DNA of 10,333 nt from an uncultured Actinomycetes bacterium (GTDB taxonomy: Bacteria; Actinomycetota; Thermoleophilia; Solirubrobacterales; 70-9): positions 1 to 10,333 of the forward strand of contig CAMLHB010000070.1 in NCBI GenBank assembly GCA_946479725.1, in the 5' to 3' direction. The notes beneath the pieces are model-generated. The model searched no databases and was not told the DNA's origin. It saw nothing but the letters and a program-made list of their open reading frames with translations. This document shows positions 1-6,584 of this stretch, in pieces. The position numbers and the translations under genes were made by a program. Within the stretch, counting starts at the first letter, position 1; each line of letters begins with the position of its first letter.

Positions 1-1735
1 TGTGGCAGTTGGCGTAGGAGACGCCGACCGCGATCAGATCGCCCCCGGGGGCGTTGGCGACGTCGAGCACGCCGTCGAACGGCGTCGTGCGGACGATGCC
101 GCCGTGGCCGAAGCTGGGATCGAGCTTGCCGTCCGGCAGGTAGCGCAGCAGCCCGCCGCCCGACCGAGAGAGGGTGCCGACGACGAGCCGGTGACCGGCG
201 TACGGGACCGCGGAGGTGGCGCGCTCGCCGAAGTAGTCGCCGCTGACCTCGACCGGCGCCGCGAAGCCGCCGCGCCCGAAGCCGGGGTCGGGTCGGCCCG
301 AGCGGAGGTAGCGGGCGACGAGGATGCCCCCGCCCCCGCGTCCGACGACGACGGTCTTGCCGCCGGGGACCGCGAGCATGTCGTTGACTTCGTCGGCCGC
401 CTGAACCCGCGGCCTGACGATCGAGACGCCGCCGTCGCCGAAGCTCTGCACGACCGAGCCATCGGATGCGTAGCTTGCGATCGCGATCTGACTCTGGATG
501 TTGTAGCCGCCGGCCGGCGTGAAGGTGCCGGCGAGGAGGATGTCGCCTCCGCTCAGCTGAGCCAGGTCCGTGGCTTCGTCGCTGCTTCCCGGGGCGAGCT
601 CCCGGGTGACGAAACCCGCGCCCGAGCCGAAGCTCGTGTCGAGGGTCCCGTCTTCCTGCAACCGCGCGAGGAGGAAGAATTCGGGGCCGCCCCTTTCCGC
701 TTCGCGACTGTCGCCGGCCACCAGGATCTTGCCGTCGGGAGCGAGATCAACCGCCAGCAGCGAGGCTCGGTGGAAGGGTTGGGCGATTCCCCCGTCGCCG
801 AAGCTCGGGTCGGGGCTGCCGTCGGGGAGGAGCCTCGCGACCCGCCCGTAATAGGTGCTGAGGAGCATGCGGCCGGCCGGGTCGATCGCCAGCGCCGTTG
901 GAGGGTCCATGAACGCCTTGCTCACGATCCTGCCGCCGGAGCCGAAGCTCTGGTCCGGCTCGCCGTTTGGGCCGAGCCGCAGGAACAGCAGTTCCTTTTC
1001 GTTCGACAGCGCGATCGTCAGTTTTCCGTCTCGCAGTGCGTAGACCCGCGGCCGGATCGGATCGTTGAGGAATTCGGCAAAGCTCGATCCCGCCTCGGCA
1101 AAGGCGTAACCGCCGTCCCCGTAGGAGCCATCGAGCTGGCCGCGGCCGGTCAGGCGGACCGCGGAGACCGCACTCGAATGAGCCCTGGTCGTGCGGCTGA
1201 GGACGATCACTTTGCCGCTCGGTTCGACGACCAGGCCTTCGCCCATCCCGGTGTCCGGAGGCGTCCGGAAGCGTGCCGCTCCGTCTCCGCCGAAGCTCGA
1301 GTCGGGCTTGCCGTCGGGCAGGTACCGGTGGACTTCGGTGAAGCGCTGCGCCGGGTCGGCGGTGCGGCGGCTCCCGGCCGTGACGATCTTCCCGCCCGGG
1401 CCGAGCGCCATCGCCTGGGCGCCGTAATTGTCCTCGGTGACGAAGCCCCCTTCGCCGAAGCCGGCGTCGAGCTTGCCGTCCGGCCCGAAGCGGGCGATCG
1501 CGTCGGTGGTCGTCAGGACCAGCGAGCCGCCATCGGGGGTCGCGATCACCCGCTTGGCGCCGCCCCAGGAGGGTTCCGAGCCGAAATCGCGGGTGGCGAC
1601 CCCGTCCCCGGCGAACGAGAGGTCCAGGGATCCGGCGCGGGGCTGTCCGGCAGCGCTCGCGCCGGCGGCACACGCAATCGCGACAAGCAGGGCGGCGAGC
1701 GCCGAGCGGGAGGAGCGCCGGGCCTTCATCGGCAT
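1..1735 (-). CDS. Secreted delta-60 repeat (beta-propeller-like) protein, partial at its C-terminus
   Basis: Reading the minus strand from ATG at 1735 gives 578 codons with no stop before the window edge, so the C-terminus is missing. Residues 1-29 form a signal peptide (MPMKARRSSR, then a hydrophobic stretch ending in ASA), so the protein is probably exported. The rest is about ten repeats of 48-63 residues, each marked by a variant of the sequence L-D-x-S-F-G-x-G-G, at about residues 37, 89, 144, 201, 260, 308, 365, 428, 482 and 538. Each marker follows a line such as LLPDGSPDPSFG and precedes a strand like GKILVAGDS. This is the delta-60 repeat pattern known from large bacterial surface or secreted proteins, thought to fold as a beta-propeller; no enzyme function is assigned. 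A second in-frame ATG lies at 1729. No strong Shine-Dalgarno sequence precedes either start. The family call is firm, the role unknown. Confidence 0.88.
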   Translation of the reverse strand, partial: MPMKARRSSRSALAALLVAIACAAGASAAGQPRAGSLDLSFAGDGVATRDFGSEPSWGGAKRVIATPDGGSLVLTTTDAIARFGPDGKLDAGFGEGGFVTEDNYGAQAMALGPGGKIVTAGSRRTADPAQRFTEVHRYLPDGKPDSSFGGDGAARFRTPPDTGMGEGLVVEPSGKVIVLSRTTRAHSSAVSAVRLTGRGQLDGSYGDGGYAFAEAGSSFAEFLNDPIRPRVYALRDGKLTIALSNEKELLFLRLGPNGEPDQSFGSGGRIVSKAFMDPPTALAIDPAGRMLLSTYYGRVARLLPDGSPDPSFGDGGIAQPFHRASLLAVDLAPDGKILVAGDSREAERGGPEFFLLARLQEDGTLDTSFGSGAGFVTRELAPGSSDEATDLAQLSGGDILLAGTFTPAGGYNIQSQIAIASYASDGSVVQSFGDGGVSIVRPRVQAADEVNDMLAVPGGKTVVVGRGGGGILVARYLRSGRPDPGFGRGGFAAPVEVSGDYFGERATSAVPYAGHRLVVGTLSRSGGGLLRYLPDGKLDPSFGHGGIVRTTPFDGVLDVANAPGGDLIAVGVSYANCH

Positions 1736-1876
1736 CGGTTCCAGAACACCCAATCCACGGAAATGATGTTCTCGCCGCGGGGGCGCTGTCGCCGGGACAG
1801 CGGCGCCACCGAACGGGCCACTTCTGGCGCTGATCGAGCCGCCCGCGGCGGTGGCGGCGCGCTGCGAACGGGTGGC

Positions 1877-2083
1877 CTAGAGCGCTTCGGCCTCCTCCGC
1901 CCGCAGCATGGTCGCGCCGTCGAAGATGCGGGCGGCGCGGGCGGCGGTGGGGGTGAAGTCGATGGTGCTGCGACGGCGGGGGGCCGCGATCACGGTCCAC
2001 TCGTCGCAGCCGGCGAAGGCTTCGTCGAGCCGCTGGGCCATGGTGCTGCGGGGGCGATCCTGGTCGAAGATCTGCTTGGACAT
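1877..2083 (-). CDS. Orphan 68-residue protein
   Basis: This small frame starts with ATG at 2083 and has a perfect AGGAGG ribosome binding site at 2094-2099, 10 nt ahead of the start, which is the main reason to accept it. The protein (MSKQIFDQDRPRSTMAQRLD at its start) has no membrane segment or signal peptide, one cysteine (Cys26), a basic patch PRRRST at 35-40 and an acidic, alanine-rich C-terminus (RAEEAEAL). I do not recognise a family. It lies downstream of the hydrolase on the same strand after a 102-nt gap. An AT-rich stretch at 2138-2145 (TATTTT/CATATT on the minus strand) could be its own -10 element, giving a leader of about 50 nt. A GC-rich 141-nt gap separates it from the delta-60 gene; I see no clear terminator there, only a weak 6-bp hairpin at 1785-1801. 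Confidence 0.5.
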   Translation of the reverse strand: MSKQIFDQDRPRSTMAQRLDEAFAGCDEWTVIAAPRRRSTIDFTPTAARAARIFDGATMLRAEEAEAL

Positions 2084-2093
2084 CGCGCTCCGT

Positions 2094-2099
2094 CCTCCT
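2094..2099 (-). promoter_or_regulatory. Ribosome binding site of the 68-residue orphan
   Basis: AGGAGG on the minus strand, spaced 10 nt from ATG at 2083. It is one of only two strong Shine-Dalgarno sequences in the accessory part of the window and decides that the small frame is likely to be translated. Confidence 0.6.
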
Positions 2100-2185
2100 G
2101 TAGGGGTTGCCGAAGTTTCACCCCGCCCGTCGGACGAAAAATATGCAAGTTGCGATTGTTTGGGAACGCTTGTTCGTTTGGGCGC

Positions 2186-3022
2186 TCAGGAGGAAGCCGC
2201 AAACTCGGCGATCTCCTCGGCCAGGCGGGCCGGCTGGTCAAGCGCGACGAACGTCTTCGCGCCCTCAATCCGCACCAGCTTTGCGTTGCCGGCTTCGCTG
2301 GTCAGCCGCTCCGCATAGCTGATTGGGAAGTACTTGTCGCCCGGCGCCCAGGCGAGCAGGATCGGCAGCTGCGAGCCGCGCAGCTTCTCCGCCGCGGCCA
2401 GGGTGTGGCGCTTGTCCATCCCGGCGGTGACCTTGGCCGCGTCCCTCATCACGCCGGAGTCGGTCTTCGCCGGCGCCATCCACGAGGCGACCAGCTCGTC
2501 CGGGATCTTCGTCCTCGCGAAGGGGGCGAAGGCGCGGCGCGCAACCGCTTCGATCCGGAACGGCGCCGCCAGCAGCTGCATCCCGCCCGGCAGCTTCGCG
2601 ATCGGCGGCATCGCCTTGAACATCCCCGGCGGGAAGTTCTCGTGGGTGTCGCAGTTGGTGAGGACGAGGCGGCCGATCCGCTCGGGGTGGCTGGTGACCA
2701 GCACTTGCGACATCGCTCCGCCGGAATCGTTGCCGACGATCGTCACGTCCTCGAGCTCGAGCATGGTGAGGAAGTCGGCGATCAGCCGGGCGATGCCGGG
2801 AGGGGAGAGGTCGGCGTCCGGGCCCATCGCCACCTGGTGCGCCCCGATCGGCCAGTCGGGCGCGATGCAGCGGAAGCGATCGGAGAGGCGGTCGACAACG
2901 CCGTCCCAGAGGCGGCCGTCGACGAGGTACCCGTGGACGAAGACGATCGGCTTGCCCTCGCCCTTCTCGCGGTAGCGGATCGTCCCCCGGGGAAGCTGTA
3001 TTTCCTTGCGCTGGTCGGTCAC
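2186..3022 (-). CDS. Alpha/beta hydrolase with an aspartate-type nucleophile elbow
   Basis: The GTG start at 3022 is chosen because AAAGGAGGG (3027-3035) sits about 5 nt ahead of it; a longer frame reaching ATG at 3058 would run through this site and the operator. The 278-residue product is a normal length for the alpha/beta hydrolase fold. Seen: the oxyanion-hole HG at residues 30-31 (FVHGYLVDGRLWD), the nucleophile elbow VGNDSGG with the candidate nucleophile Asp99 (as in haloalkane dehalogenase-like and epoxide hydrolase-like members; Ser100 is the alternative), a cap region near 130-200, and a likely acid at Asp229 (WAPGDKYFP). Where a catalytic histidine is expected near the end, the sequence reads GAKTFVALDQP, so Thr257 stands in place of His. 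No signal peptide, so probably cytoplasmic. It is divergent from a TetR-type gene 41 nt away, which probably controls it. Substrate unknown. Confidence 0.87.
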   Translation of the reverse strand: MTDQRKEIQLPRGTIRYREKGEGKPIVFVHGYLVDGRLWDGVVDRLSDRFRCIAPDWPIGAHQVAMGPDADLSPPGIARLIADFLTMLELEDVTIVGNDSGGAMSQVLVTSHPERIGRLVLTNCDTHENFPPGMFKAMPPIAKLPGGMQLLAAPFRIEAVARRAFAPFARTKIPDELVASWMAPAKTDSGVMRDAAKVTAGMDKRHTLAAAEKLRGSQLPILLAWAPGDKYFPISYAERLTSEAGNAKLVRIEGAKTFVALDQPARLAEEIAEFAASS

Positions 3023-3026
3023 GATG

Positions 3027-3035
3027 CCCTCCTTT
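3027..3035 (-). promoter_or_regulatory. Ribosome binding site of the alpha/beta hydrolase
   Basis: AAAGGAGGG on the minus strand, about 5 nt ahead of the GTG at 3022. It fixes the hydrolase start and excludes the upstream ATG at 3058. Confidence 0.7.
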
Positions 3036-3048
3036 GCGATTTCGCTAT

Positions 3049-3072
3049 TAACATACATACAGCATGCATGTA
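3049..3072. promoter_or_regulatory. Divergent promoters and likely TetR operator
   Basis: The 41-nt gap between the hydrolase and the regulator holds an imperfect inverted repeat: ACATACAT (3051-3058), five bases, then ATGCATGT (3064-3071), matching at 7 of 8 positions. A second register, TACATAC (3054-3060) with GCATGTA (3066-3072), matches at 6 of 7. The right arm overlaps the regulator's ATG at 3064. Candidate -10 boxes of the TANNNT type overlap it on both strands: TAACAT (3049-3054, plus) for the regulator and TATGTT (3055-3050, minus) for the hydrolase. TetR proteins usually bind such palindromes at shared promoters. One dimer here could therefore shut off both genes; this is inference. 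Confidence 0.55.
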
Positions 3073-3678
3073 AGTCCAGAGCCAGAGAAGCGCCGGACCC
3101 AGGCCGAGCGCACGCAGGCCACCCGAGAGGCGTTGATCGCCGCCGCCCGCAAGCTCTTCACCGAGCGCGGCTACGACGAGGTCGGCACCGAGGAGATCGT
3201 CCGCGCCGCCGGCGTCACCCGCGGCGCCCTCTACCACCAGTTCGGCGACAAGGCGAGCCTGCTGGAGGCGGTCTACGTCCGGATCGAGGCCGAATCGACC
3301 GAACGCGTCGCCCGCGTCGTCCTCGGATCCGACCTGCACAGCCCCTTGGAGGCGATGAAGGCCGGCGTCGAGGCCTTCCTCGACGAGTGCGCCGAACCGG
3401 AGCTGCGGCAGATCGCCCTCCACGACGCGCCCGCCATCCTCGGCTGGGAGCGCTGGCGCGAGATCGGCGCCGCCAACGGACTCGGCCTGATCGAAGCGAG
3501 CCTGGCGGCGGCGAGCGAGGCGGGGGAGATCCGCGCGGTTCCGGTCAAGCCCACCGCGCACCTGCTGATGGGCGCCCTCGACGAGGCGGCGATGCTGCTG
3601 GCGCGGGACGAGCGGCCGCAGGCGCGGGCCGAGGTGACCGAGGTCCTACTGACGCTGCTCGAGAGCTTCGCGGTCTAG
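3064..3678 (+). CDS. TetR-family transcriptional regulator
   Basis: A 204-residue protein of typical TetR length. Residues 17-70 are a classical TetR DNA-binding domain: REALIAAARKLFTERGYDEV, then EEIVRAAGVTRGALYHQFGD containing the helix-turn-helix (about 40-61), then KASLLEAV. The C-terminal part (about 85-200) is helical and would hold the ligand pocket and dimer interface; it carries DAPAILGWERW and HLLMGALDEAAMLLA, a layout common in actinobacterial TetR proteins. ATG at 3064 is the only plausible start. It has no Shine-Dalgarno sequence, but a TANNNT box ends 9 nt ahead of it, so the transcript may be leaderless or nearly so. The gene is divergent from the alpha/beta hydrolase and probably represses both that gene and itself. 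Its last 33 nt overlap the convergent diguanylate cyclase gene. The ligand cannot be told. Confidence 0.92.
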   Translation: MHVSPEPEKRRTQAERTQATREALIAAARKLFTERGYDEVGTEEIVRAAGVTRGALYHQFGDKASLLEAVYVRIEAESTERVARVVLGSDLHSPLEAMKAGVEAFLDECAEPELRQIALHDAPAILGWERWREIGAANGLGLIEASLAAASEAGEIRAVPVKPTAHLLMGALDEAAMLLARDERPQARAEVTEVLLTLLESFAV

Positions 3679-5097
3679 CCGCGCCAGCGGCGAAGCCAGT
3701 CGCCGCGACTCCTTCTGCGCGTACATCCGCACGTCGGCGAGCTGCATCGCCTCCGCCGGCGAGTCCGCCTCCTCCGGGACCGAGGCGATCCCCCAGGAGG
3801 CGCTGACGTCGAAGCCGCCTCCCTTCGAGCTGAGAGCTTCGGCAGCGTCCACCGCCAGCTCGGCGCGCCCGTCCATGCCGAGGTCGCGGATCCCGCCCTC
3901 GGCGATGACCAGGAACTCGTCGCCGCCGAGCCTGTAGCCGGTGGCCCGGCCGGAGACCGCCGCCTTCAGTCGCCCGCCCAGCAGCGTCAGCATCTTGTCC
4001 CCGGCCGGGTGGCCGAAGGAGTCGTTGTAGCGCTTGAAGCCGTTGAGGTCGAGCAGGATCACCGTCAGCGGCGTCCCCGGCGAGCGTTCGCGCTGCTCCA
4101 GCTCCATCTGCAGTCGCGCCTGGCTGCCGAGCCCGCTGAGGGGGTCGGTCCGCACCTGTTCCAGGAGCAGCGTGTTCTCCCGCAGGCTCAGCGCCAGCCG
4201 CCCGATCACCGCCAGCATCGTCGCCGACCAGAGGACGGTGGTCAGCGGGCTCTCGCTGGTGTTGGAGTACTGGATGACGACGAGCCCGATCATCGCCACG
4301 GCGACGATCCCGGGGACGACCATTTCCCGCCAGCCGTCGAAGCGGGCCTCGGGGGCGATGCGGTCAGCCGGCGGCTGCCAGGCCTCGGCCCCGAGCAGGA
4401 CCGCGGAGAGCAGGTAGATCGGTTCGACCCAGTCGCCGCCGGGCAGGGTCGATTCGTAGCTCTGCAGGGTGAAGGCGACGTCGGCGATCGCCATCACCGC
4501 GAGGCCGCCGAGCAGCAGGGTCCAGGTCTGTCCCGGCCGCCAGCGGGTGAGGGCGATGACGCCGACGACCAGCGAGATCAGGAGCACATCGCCGAACGGG
4601 TAGGCGAGGGTGGTGGCGACTTCGATCGCCGACCCTTCGGTGCGGTCGGCGACGAACTCGAAGATCAGGGCCGCCCCGAGGGCGCCGGTGCCGAGCGCGG
4701 CGATCACTCCGTCCATCCAGAGCCGGCGGTCGAGTTCGGCGGCGCGGGCTCGGACGAGCAGGTAGAGGCCGAGCACGGCGAGTGGATAGAAGGCGAGGTA
4801 GCCGATGTCGGCGGGGGAGGGATAGGGGGCGGTGGCGTTGCCTTCGATGTAGATCGTCCACCAGATCTCGCCCGCGGCCCAGGCGAGGATCGAGGCGCCG
4901 ATCGCGAGCCAGGCGCCGCGCTCCGGGCCGCCCCGCAGACCCCGGGTCAGGCAGGCGAGGCCGGCGCAGACGACGACCGCGTCGTAGGCGACGCCGTTGA
5001 TCGCGGTGTCGAGGCCGGCGCCCCCGGCACCGATCCAGTCGTGGACGATGACCAGGGCGGCGCCGCCGAAGAGGATGACTCCGATCGCTTTGCGCAC
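3646..5097 (-). CDS. Membrane-bound GGDEF diguanylate cyclase
   Basis: The product would make cyclic di-GMP from two GTP. With the GTG start at 5097 it has 483 residues; a longer frame begins at TTG 5166 inside rpmE and would add a non-hydrophobic leader, so the GTG is preferred, although no clear ribosome binding site precedes it. Residues 3-304 hold about nine or ten hydrophobic segments, with [16 protein letters not shown] (91-106), a pattern I recall from actinobacterial membrane GGDEF proteins. The GGDEF domain covers about 316-475: DPLSGL (318-323), the metal-binding Asp350 in [19 protein letters not shown] (361-367) and an intact GGDEF at 391-395. The usual RxxD inhibitory site five residues before GGDEF is absent (SGRA at 382-385), so feedback inhibition at that site is unlikely. 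There is no EAL domain. The gene is divergent from rpmE and convergent with tetR. Confidence 0.9.
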   Translation of the reverse strand: MRKAIGVILFGGAALVIVHDWIGAGGAGLDTAINGVAYDAVVVCAGLACLTRGLRGGPERGAWLAIGASILAWAAGEIWWTIYIEGNATAPYPSPADIGYLAFYPLAVLGLYLLVRARAAELDRRLWMDGVIAALGTGALGAALIFEFVADRTEGSAIEVATTLAYPFGDVLLISLVVGVIALTRWRPGQTWTLLLGGLAVMAIADVAFTLQSYESTLPGGDWVEPIYLLSAVLLGAEAWQPPADRIAPEARFDGWREMVVPGIVAVAMIGLVVIQYSNTSESPLTTVLWSATMLAVIGRLALSLRENTLLLEQVRTDPLSGLGSQARLQMELEQRERSPGTPLTVILLDLNGFKRYNDSFGHPAGDKMLTLLGGRLKAAVSGRATGYRLGGDEFLVIAEGGIRDLGMDGRAELAVDAAEALSSKGGGFDVSASWGIASVPEEADSPAEAMQLADVRMYAQKESRRLASPLARLDREALEQRQ

Positions 5098-5129
5098 ACG
5101 GTCGTATCGGCACGGCTTGCACGGTTCTC

Positions 5130-5135
5130 TAGACT
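5130..5135 (+). promoter_or_regulatory. Candidate -10 box of rpmE
   Basis: TAGACT (TANNNT type) ends 8 nt before the rpmE ATG, which would place transcription start at or next to the start codon. A purine-rich GGTGGAG directly before the ATG is too close to act as a normal ribosome binding site. No convincing -35 element is visible. Confidence 0.4.
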
Positions 5136-5143
5136 TGGTGGAG

Positions 5144-5356
5144 ATGAAGGCAGGAATCCACCCCAATTACACGCTTGCCAACGTGCACTGCTCGTGCGGC
5201 AACCAGTTCTACACGCGCTCCACGAAAGAGGATCTGCACGTAGAGCTCTGCGCCGAGTGCCACCCGTTCTACACGGGCAAGCAAAAGCTGGTCGACACCG
5301 GCGGCCGAGTCGAGCGCTTCCAGCGCCGCGCCGCCAAGCACCGGGCCGGGAAGTAG
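5144..5356 (+). CDS. rpmE: Ribosomal protein L31 (bL31), zinc-binding type
   Basis: A 70-residue protein starting MKAGIHPNY, the standard bL31 opening. It has the zinc-ribbon cysteines of the C+ form: Cys16 and Cys18 (HCSCGN) and Cys37 and Cys40 ([14 protein letters not shown]). The tail [14 protein letters not shown] is also typical. bL31 sits on the large ribosomal subunit and helps bridge it to the small subunit; the C+ form is the zinc-replete version, whereas C- paralogues replace it under zinc limitation. The gene heads the plus-strand translation block and is divergent from the diguanylate cyclase gene 46 nt away. Two small hairpins follow its stop codon before the next start. Confidence 0.96.
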   Translation: MKAGIHPNYTLANVHCSCGNQFYTRSTKEDLHVELCAECHPFYTGKQKLVDTGGRVERFQRRAAKHRAGK

Positions 5357-5361
5357 CCCGT

Positions 5362-5420
5362 GAGCCCTCCGTCGGGCTCGGCACTGGCATCCCACGAAAC
5401 CCCCTCTGGCAACGGAGGGG
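5362..5420 (+). promoter_or_regulatory. Two hairpins between rpmE and the DUF1385 gene
   Basis: Hairpin 1 pairs GAGCCC (5362-5367) with GGGCTC (5374-5379) around a 6-nt loop, 5 nt after the rpmE stop. Hairpin 2 pairs CCCCTC (5401-5406) with GAGGGG (5415-5420). The right arm of hairpin 2 contains the GGAGGGG that would serve as ribosome binding site for GTG at 5426. Neither is followed by a T run, so they are not ordinary intrinsic terminators. They could reduce translation of the DUF1385 gene or protect the rpmE transcript end; this is inference. Confidence 0.45.
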
Positions 5421-5425
5421 ATCCC

Positions 5426-6376
5426 GTGCGCATGCCCGACGGGGCTCTGGTCGCCAAGCGCGACGCCCCGGTCGGCGGCCAGGCGGTGCTCGAGGGCGTG
5501 ATGATGCGCGGCGTCTCGGTCTGGGCTGTCGCCGTCCGCACCCCCGAGGGGCAGATCGAAGTCGAGTCCGAGCAGCTCGTCCCCTGGGCCCAGCGCCACC
5601 GCGCCTGGCGCCTGCCGGTGATCCGCGGCGTCGTCGCCCTCGGCGAGTCGCTGAAGATCGGCTTCAAAGCCCTGGCGATCAGCGCCAACGCCCAGCTCGA
5701 GGAGGACGAGGAGGGCGAGAAAGAGGAGATCGGAGGCTGGGTATGGGGCCTGACCATCGTCCTCTCGATGCTGCTCGCGGTCGGCCTCTTCTTCGTCGTC
5801 CCGGTCGGCCTCACCAGTCTGATCAAGGACAAGCTCGGCTCGCCCTTCCTCTTCTGGCTGGTCGAGGGGGTCCTGCGGACCGGCATCTTCATCGGCTACA
5901 TCCTCGCGATCAGCAAAATGCCCGACCTGCGGCGGGTCTTCGAGTACCACGGGGCCGAGCACAAGACGATCTCCTGCTATGAGGCCGAAGACGAACTGGT
6001 GCCGGCGCGCGCGAAGCTCTACTCGCGCCTGCACCCCCGCTGCGGCACCAGCTTCCTGTTGATCGTGATGGTGCTGGCGATCTTCGTCTTCGCCCCGATC
6101 GGCCTGCCCGCCTGGTACTGGCTGCTGGCCTCGCGGATCCTCGGCATCCCACTGATCGCCGGCCTCTCCTACGAGGTGATCAAGTGGGCCGGGAAGAACC
6201 GCCGCAAAGCCTGGGTGCGGGCGGTCATGTGGCCGGGGCTGATGCTGCAGAACCTGACCACCCGCGAGCCCGACGAAGAGCAGCTCGCGGTGGCGATCGC
6301 CTCCCTGAATGCGGTGCTTGCGCGCGAGACTCCTGAGGAGGCCGCGAAGAAGCCCCACATAGAGATAGTGGCTTAG
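5426..6376 (+). CDS. DUF1385 family (YqhQ-like) membrane protein
   Basis: GTG at 5426 is preferred because GGAGGGG (5414-5420) lies 5 nt ahead; alternatives are ATG 5432 and a GTG at 5360 directly after the rpmE stop. The 316-residue product carries the family hallmarks: GGQAVLEGVMMRG (17-29), YHGAEHKTISCYE (174-186), HPRCGTSF (203-210) and LSYEVIKWAGK (247-257). An acidic linker (LEEDEEGEKEE, 91-101) is followed by hydrophobic segments at about 105-129, 141-164, 209-228 and 230-248, so it is an inner-membrane protein. The conserved His, Glu and Cys residues suggest a metal site or enzyme, but the biochemical role of the family is not established to my knowledge. Lying between rpmE and prfA fits the gene order I recall in related bacteria and suggests co-expression with translation genes. 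Confidence 0.92.
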   Translation: MRMPDGALVAKRDAPVGGQAVLEGVMMRGVSVWAVAVRTPEGQIEVESEQLVPWAQRHRAWRLPVIRGVVALGESLKIGFKALAISANAQLEEDEEGEKEEIGGWVWGLTIVLSMLLAVGLFFVVPVGLTSLIKDKLGSPFLFWLVEGVLRTGIFIGYILAISKMPDLRRVFEYHGAEHKTISCYEAEDELVPARAKLYSRLHPRCGTSFLLIVMVLAIFVFAPIGLPAWYWLLASRILGIPLIAGLSYEVIKWAGKNRRKAWVRAVMWPGLMLQNLTTREPDEEQLAVAIASLNAVLARETPEEAAKKPHIEIVA

Positions 6377-6433
6377 GGCCGGGGGGGGGGGGCCCACGCC
6401 GCGCACAACACGCAAGGGCGGGGTGTTTTTTTT

Positions 6434-6456
6434 GGGGGGGGGGGGGCCCCCCCCCC
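6434..6456. repeat. G13-C10 homopolymer palindrome
   Basis: Thirteen G are followed directly by ten C, a self-complementary block with no loop, preceded by eight T. A G12 run lies about 40 nt upstream. Such blocks are rare in real genomes and common where polishing or assembly fails in GC-rich DNA. If real, the DNA could form a cruciform or G-quadruplex. Confidence 0.7.
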
Positions 6457-6469
6457 ACATATCTACCGT

Positions 6470-6500
6470 GGCGACGGCCCGGGGGTCGGGCCCCCTCGCC
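6470..6500 (+). promoter_or_regulatory. Strong hairpin upstream of prfA
   Basis: GGCGA (6470-6474) pairs with TCGCC (6496-6500), and GGCCCG (6476-6481) with CGGGCC (6487-6492), around a 5-nt loop with an internal bulge. There is no T run after it. It may end or stabilise the rpmE-DUF1385 transcript, since prfA seems to have its own promoter further downstream. Confidence 0.4.
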
Positions 6501-6578
6501 GGACAAACACGGATATGGCTCGTGGTGGAGTGTCCTGAGTGGGGACCCCACCCCCGGCCTGAGTACTCGCGCCGTAGC

Positions 6579-6584
6579 TATGTT
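6579..6584 (+). promoter_or_regulatory. Candidate -10 box of prfA
   Basis: TATGTT (TANNNT type) ends 6 nt before ATG at 6591, so transcription would start at the initiation codon itself. No Shine-Dalgarno sequence is present. An overlapping TAGCTA lies at 6575-6580. Confidence 0.45.

Noticed and set aside
1785..1801. GCTGTC-gccgg-GACAGC hairpin as a terminator for the 68-residue gene
   Set aside because: The stem is only 6 bp and there is no T run on either strand, so chance pairing in GC-rich DNA is as likely.
747..2000. A 417-codon minus-strand frame
   Set aside because: It is out of frame with the delta-60 repeats, which run uninterrupted through the same DNA, and its product is arginine-rich without recognisable motifs.
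2..3073. A plus-strand open frame of more than 1000 codons
   Set aside because: It lies opposite the delta-60 gene, the small orphan and the hydrolase. Its translation is a low-complexity Gly/Ala/Arg/Asp sequence typical of antisense frames in GC-rich DNA, while the minus strand shows clear repeats and motifs.
5098..5166. TTG at 5166 as the start of the diguanylate cyclase
   Set aside because: It would place the start inside rpmE, uses a rare start codon without a ribosome binding site, and adds a leader ahead of the first membrane segment; GTG 5097 fits better.
4009..5982. A 657-codon plus-strand frame
   Set aside because: It is antisense to the diguanylate cyclase, then out of frame with rpmE and the DUF1385 gene, all of which have strong family motifs.
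5129..6460. A 443-codon minus-strand frame over rpmE and the DUF1385 gene
   Set aside because: Antisense shadow. It begins in the homopolymer block and has no family features.
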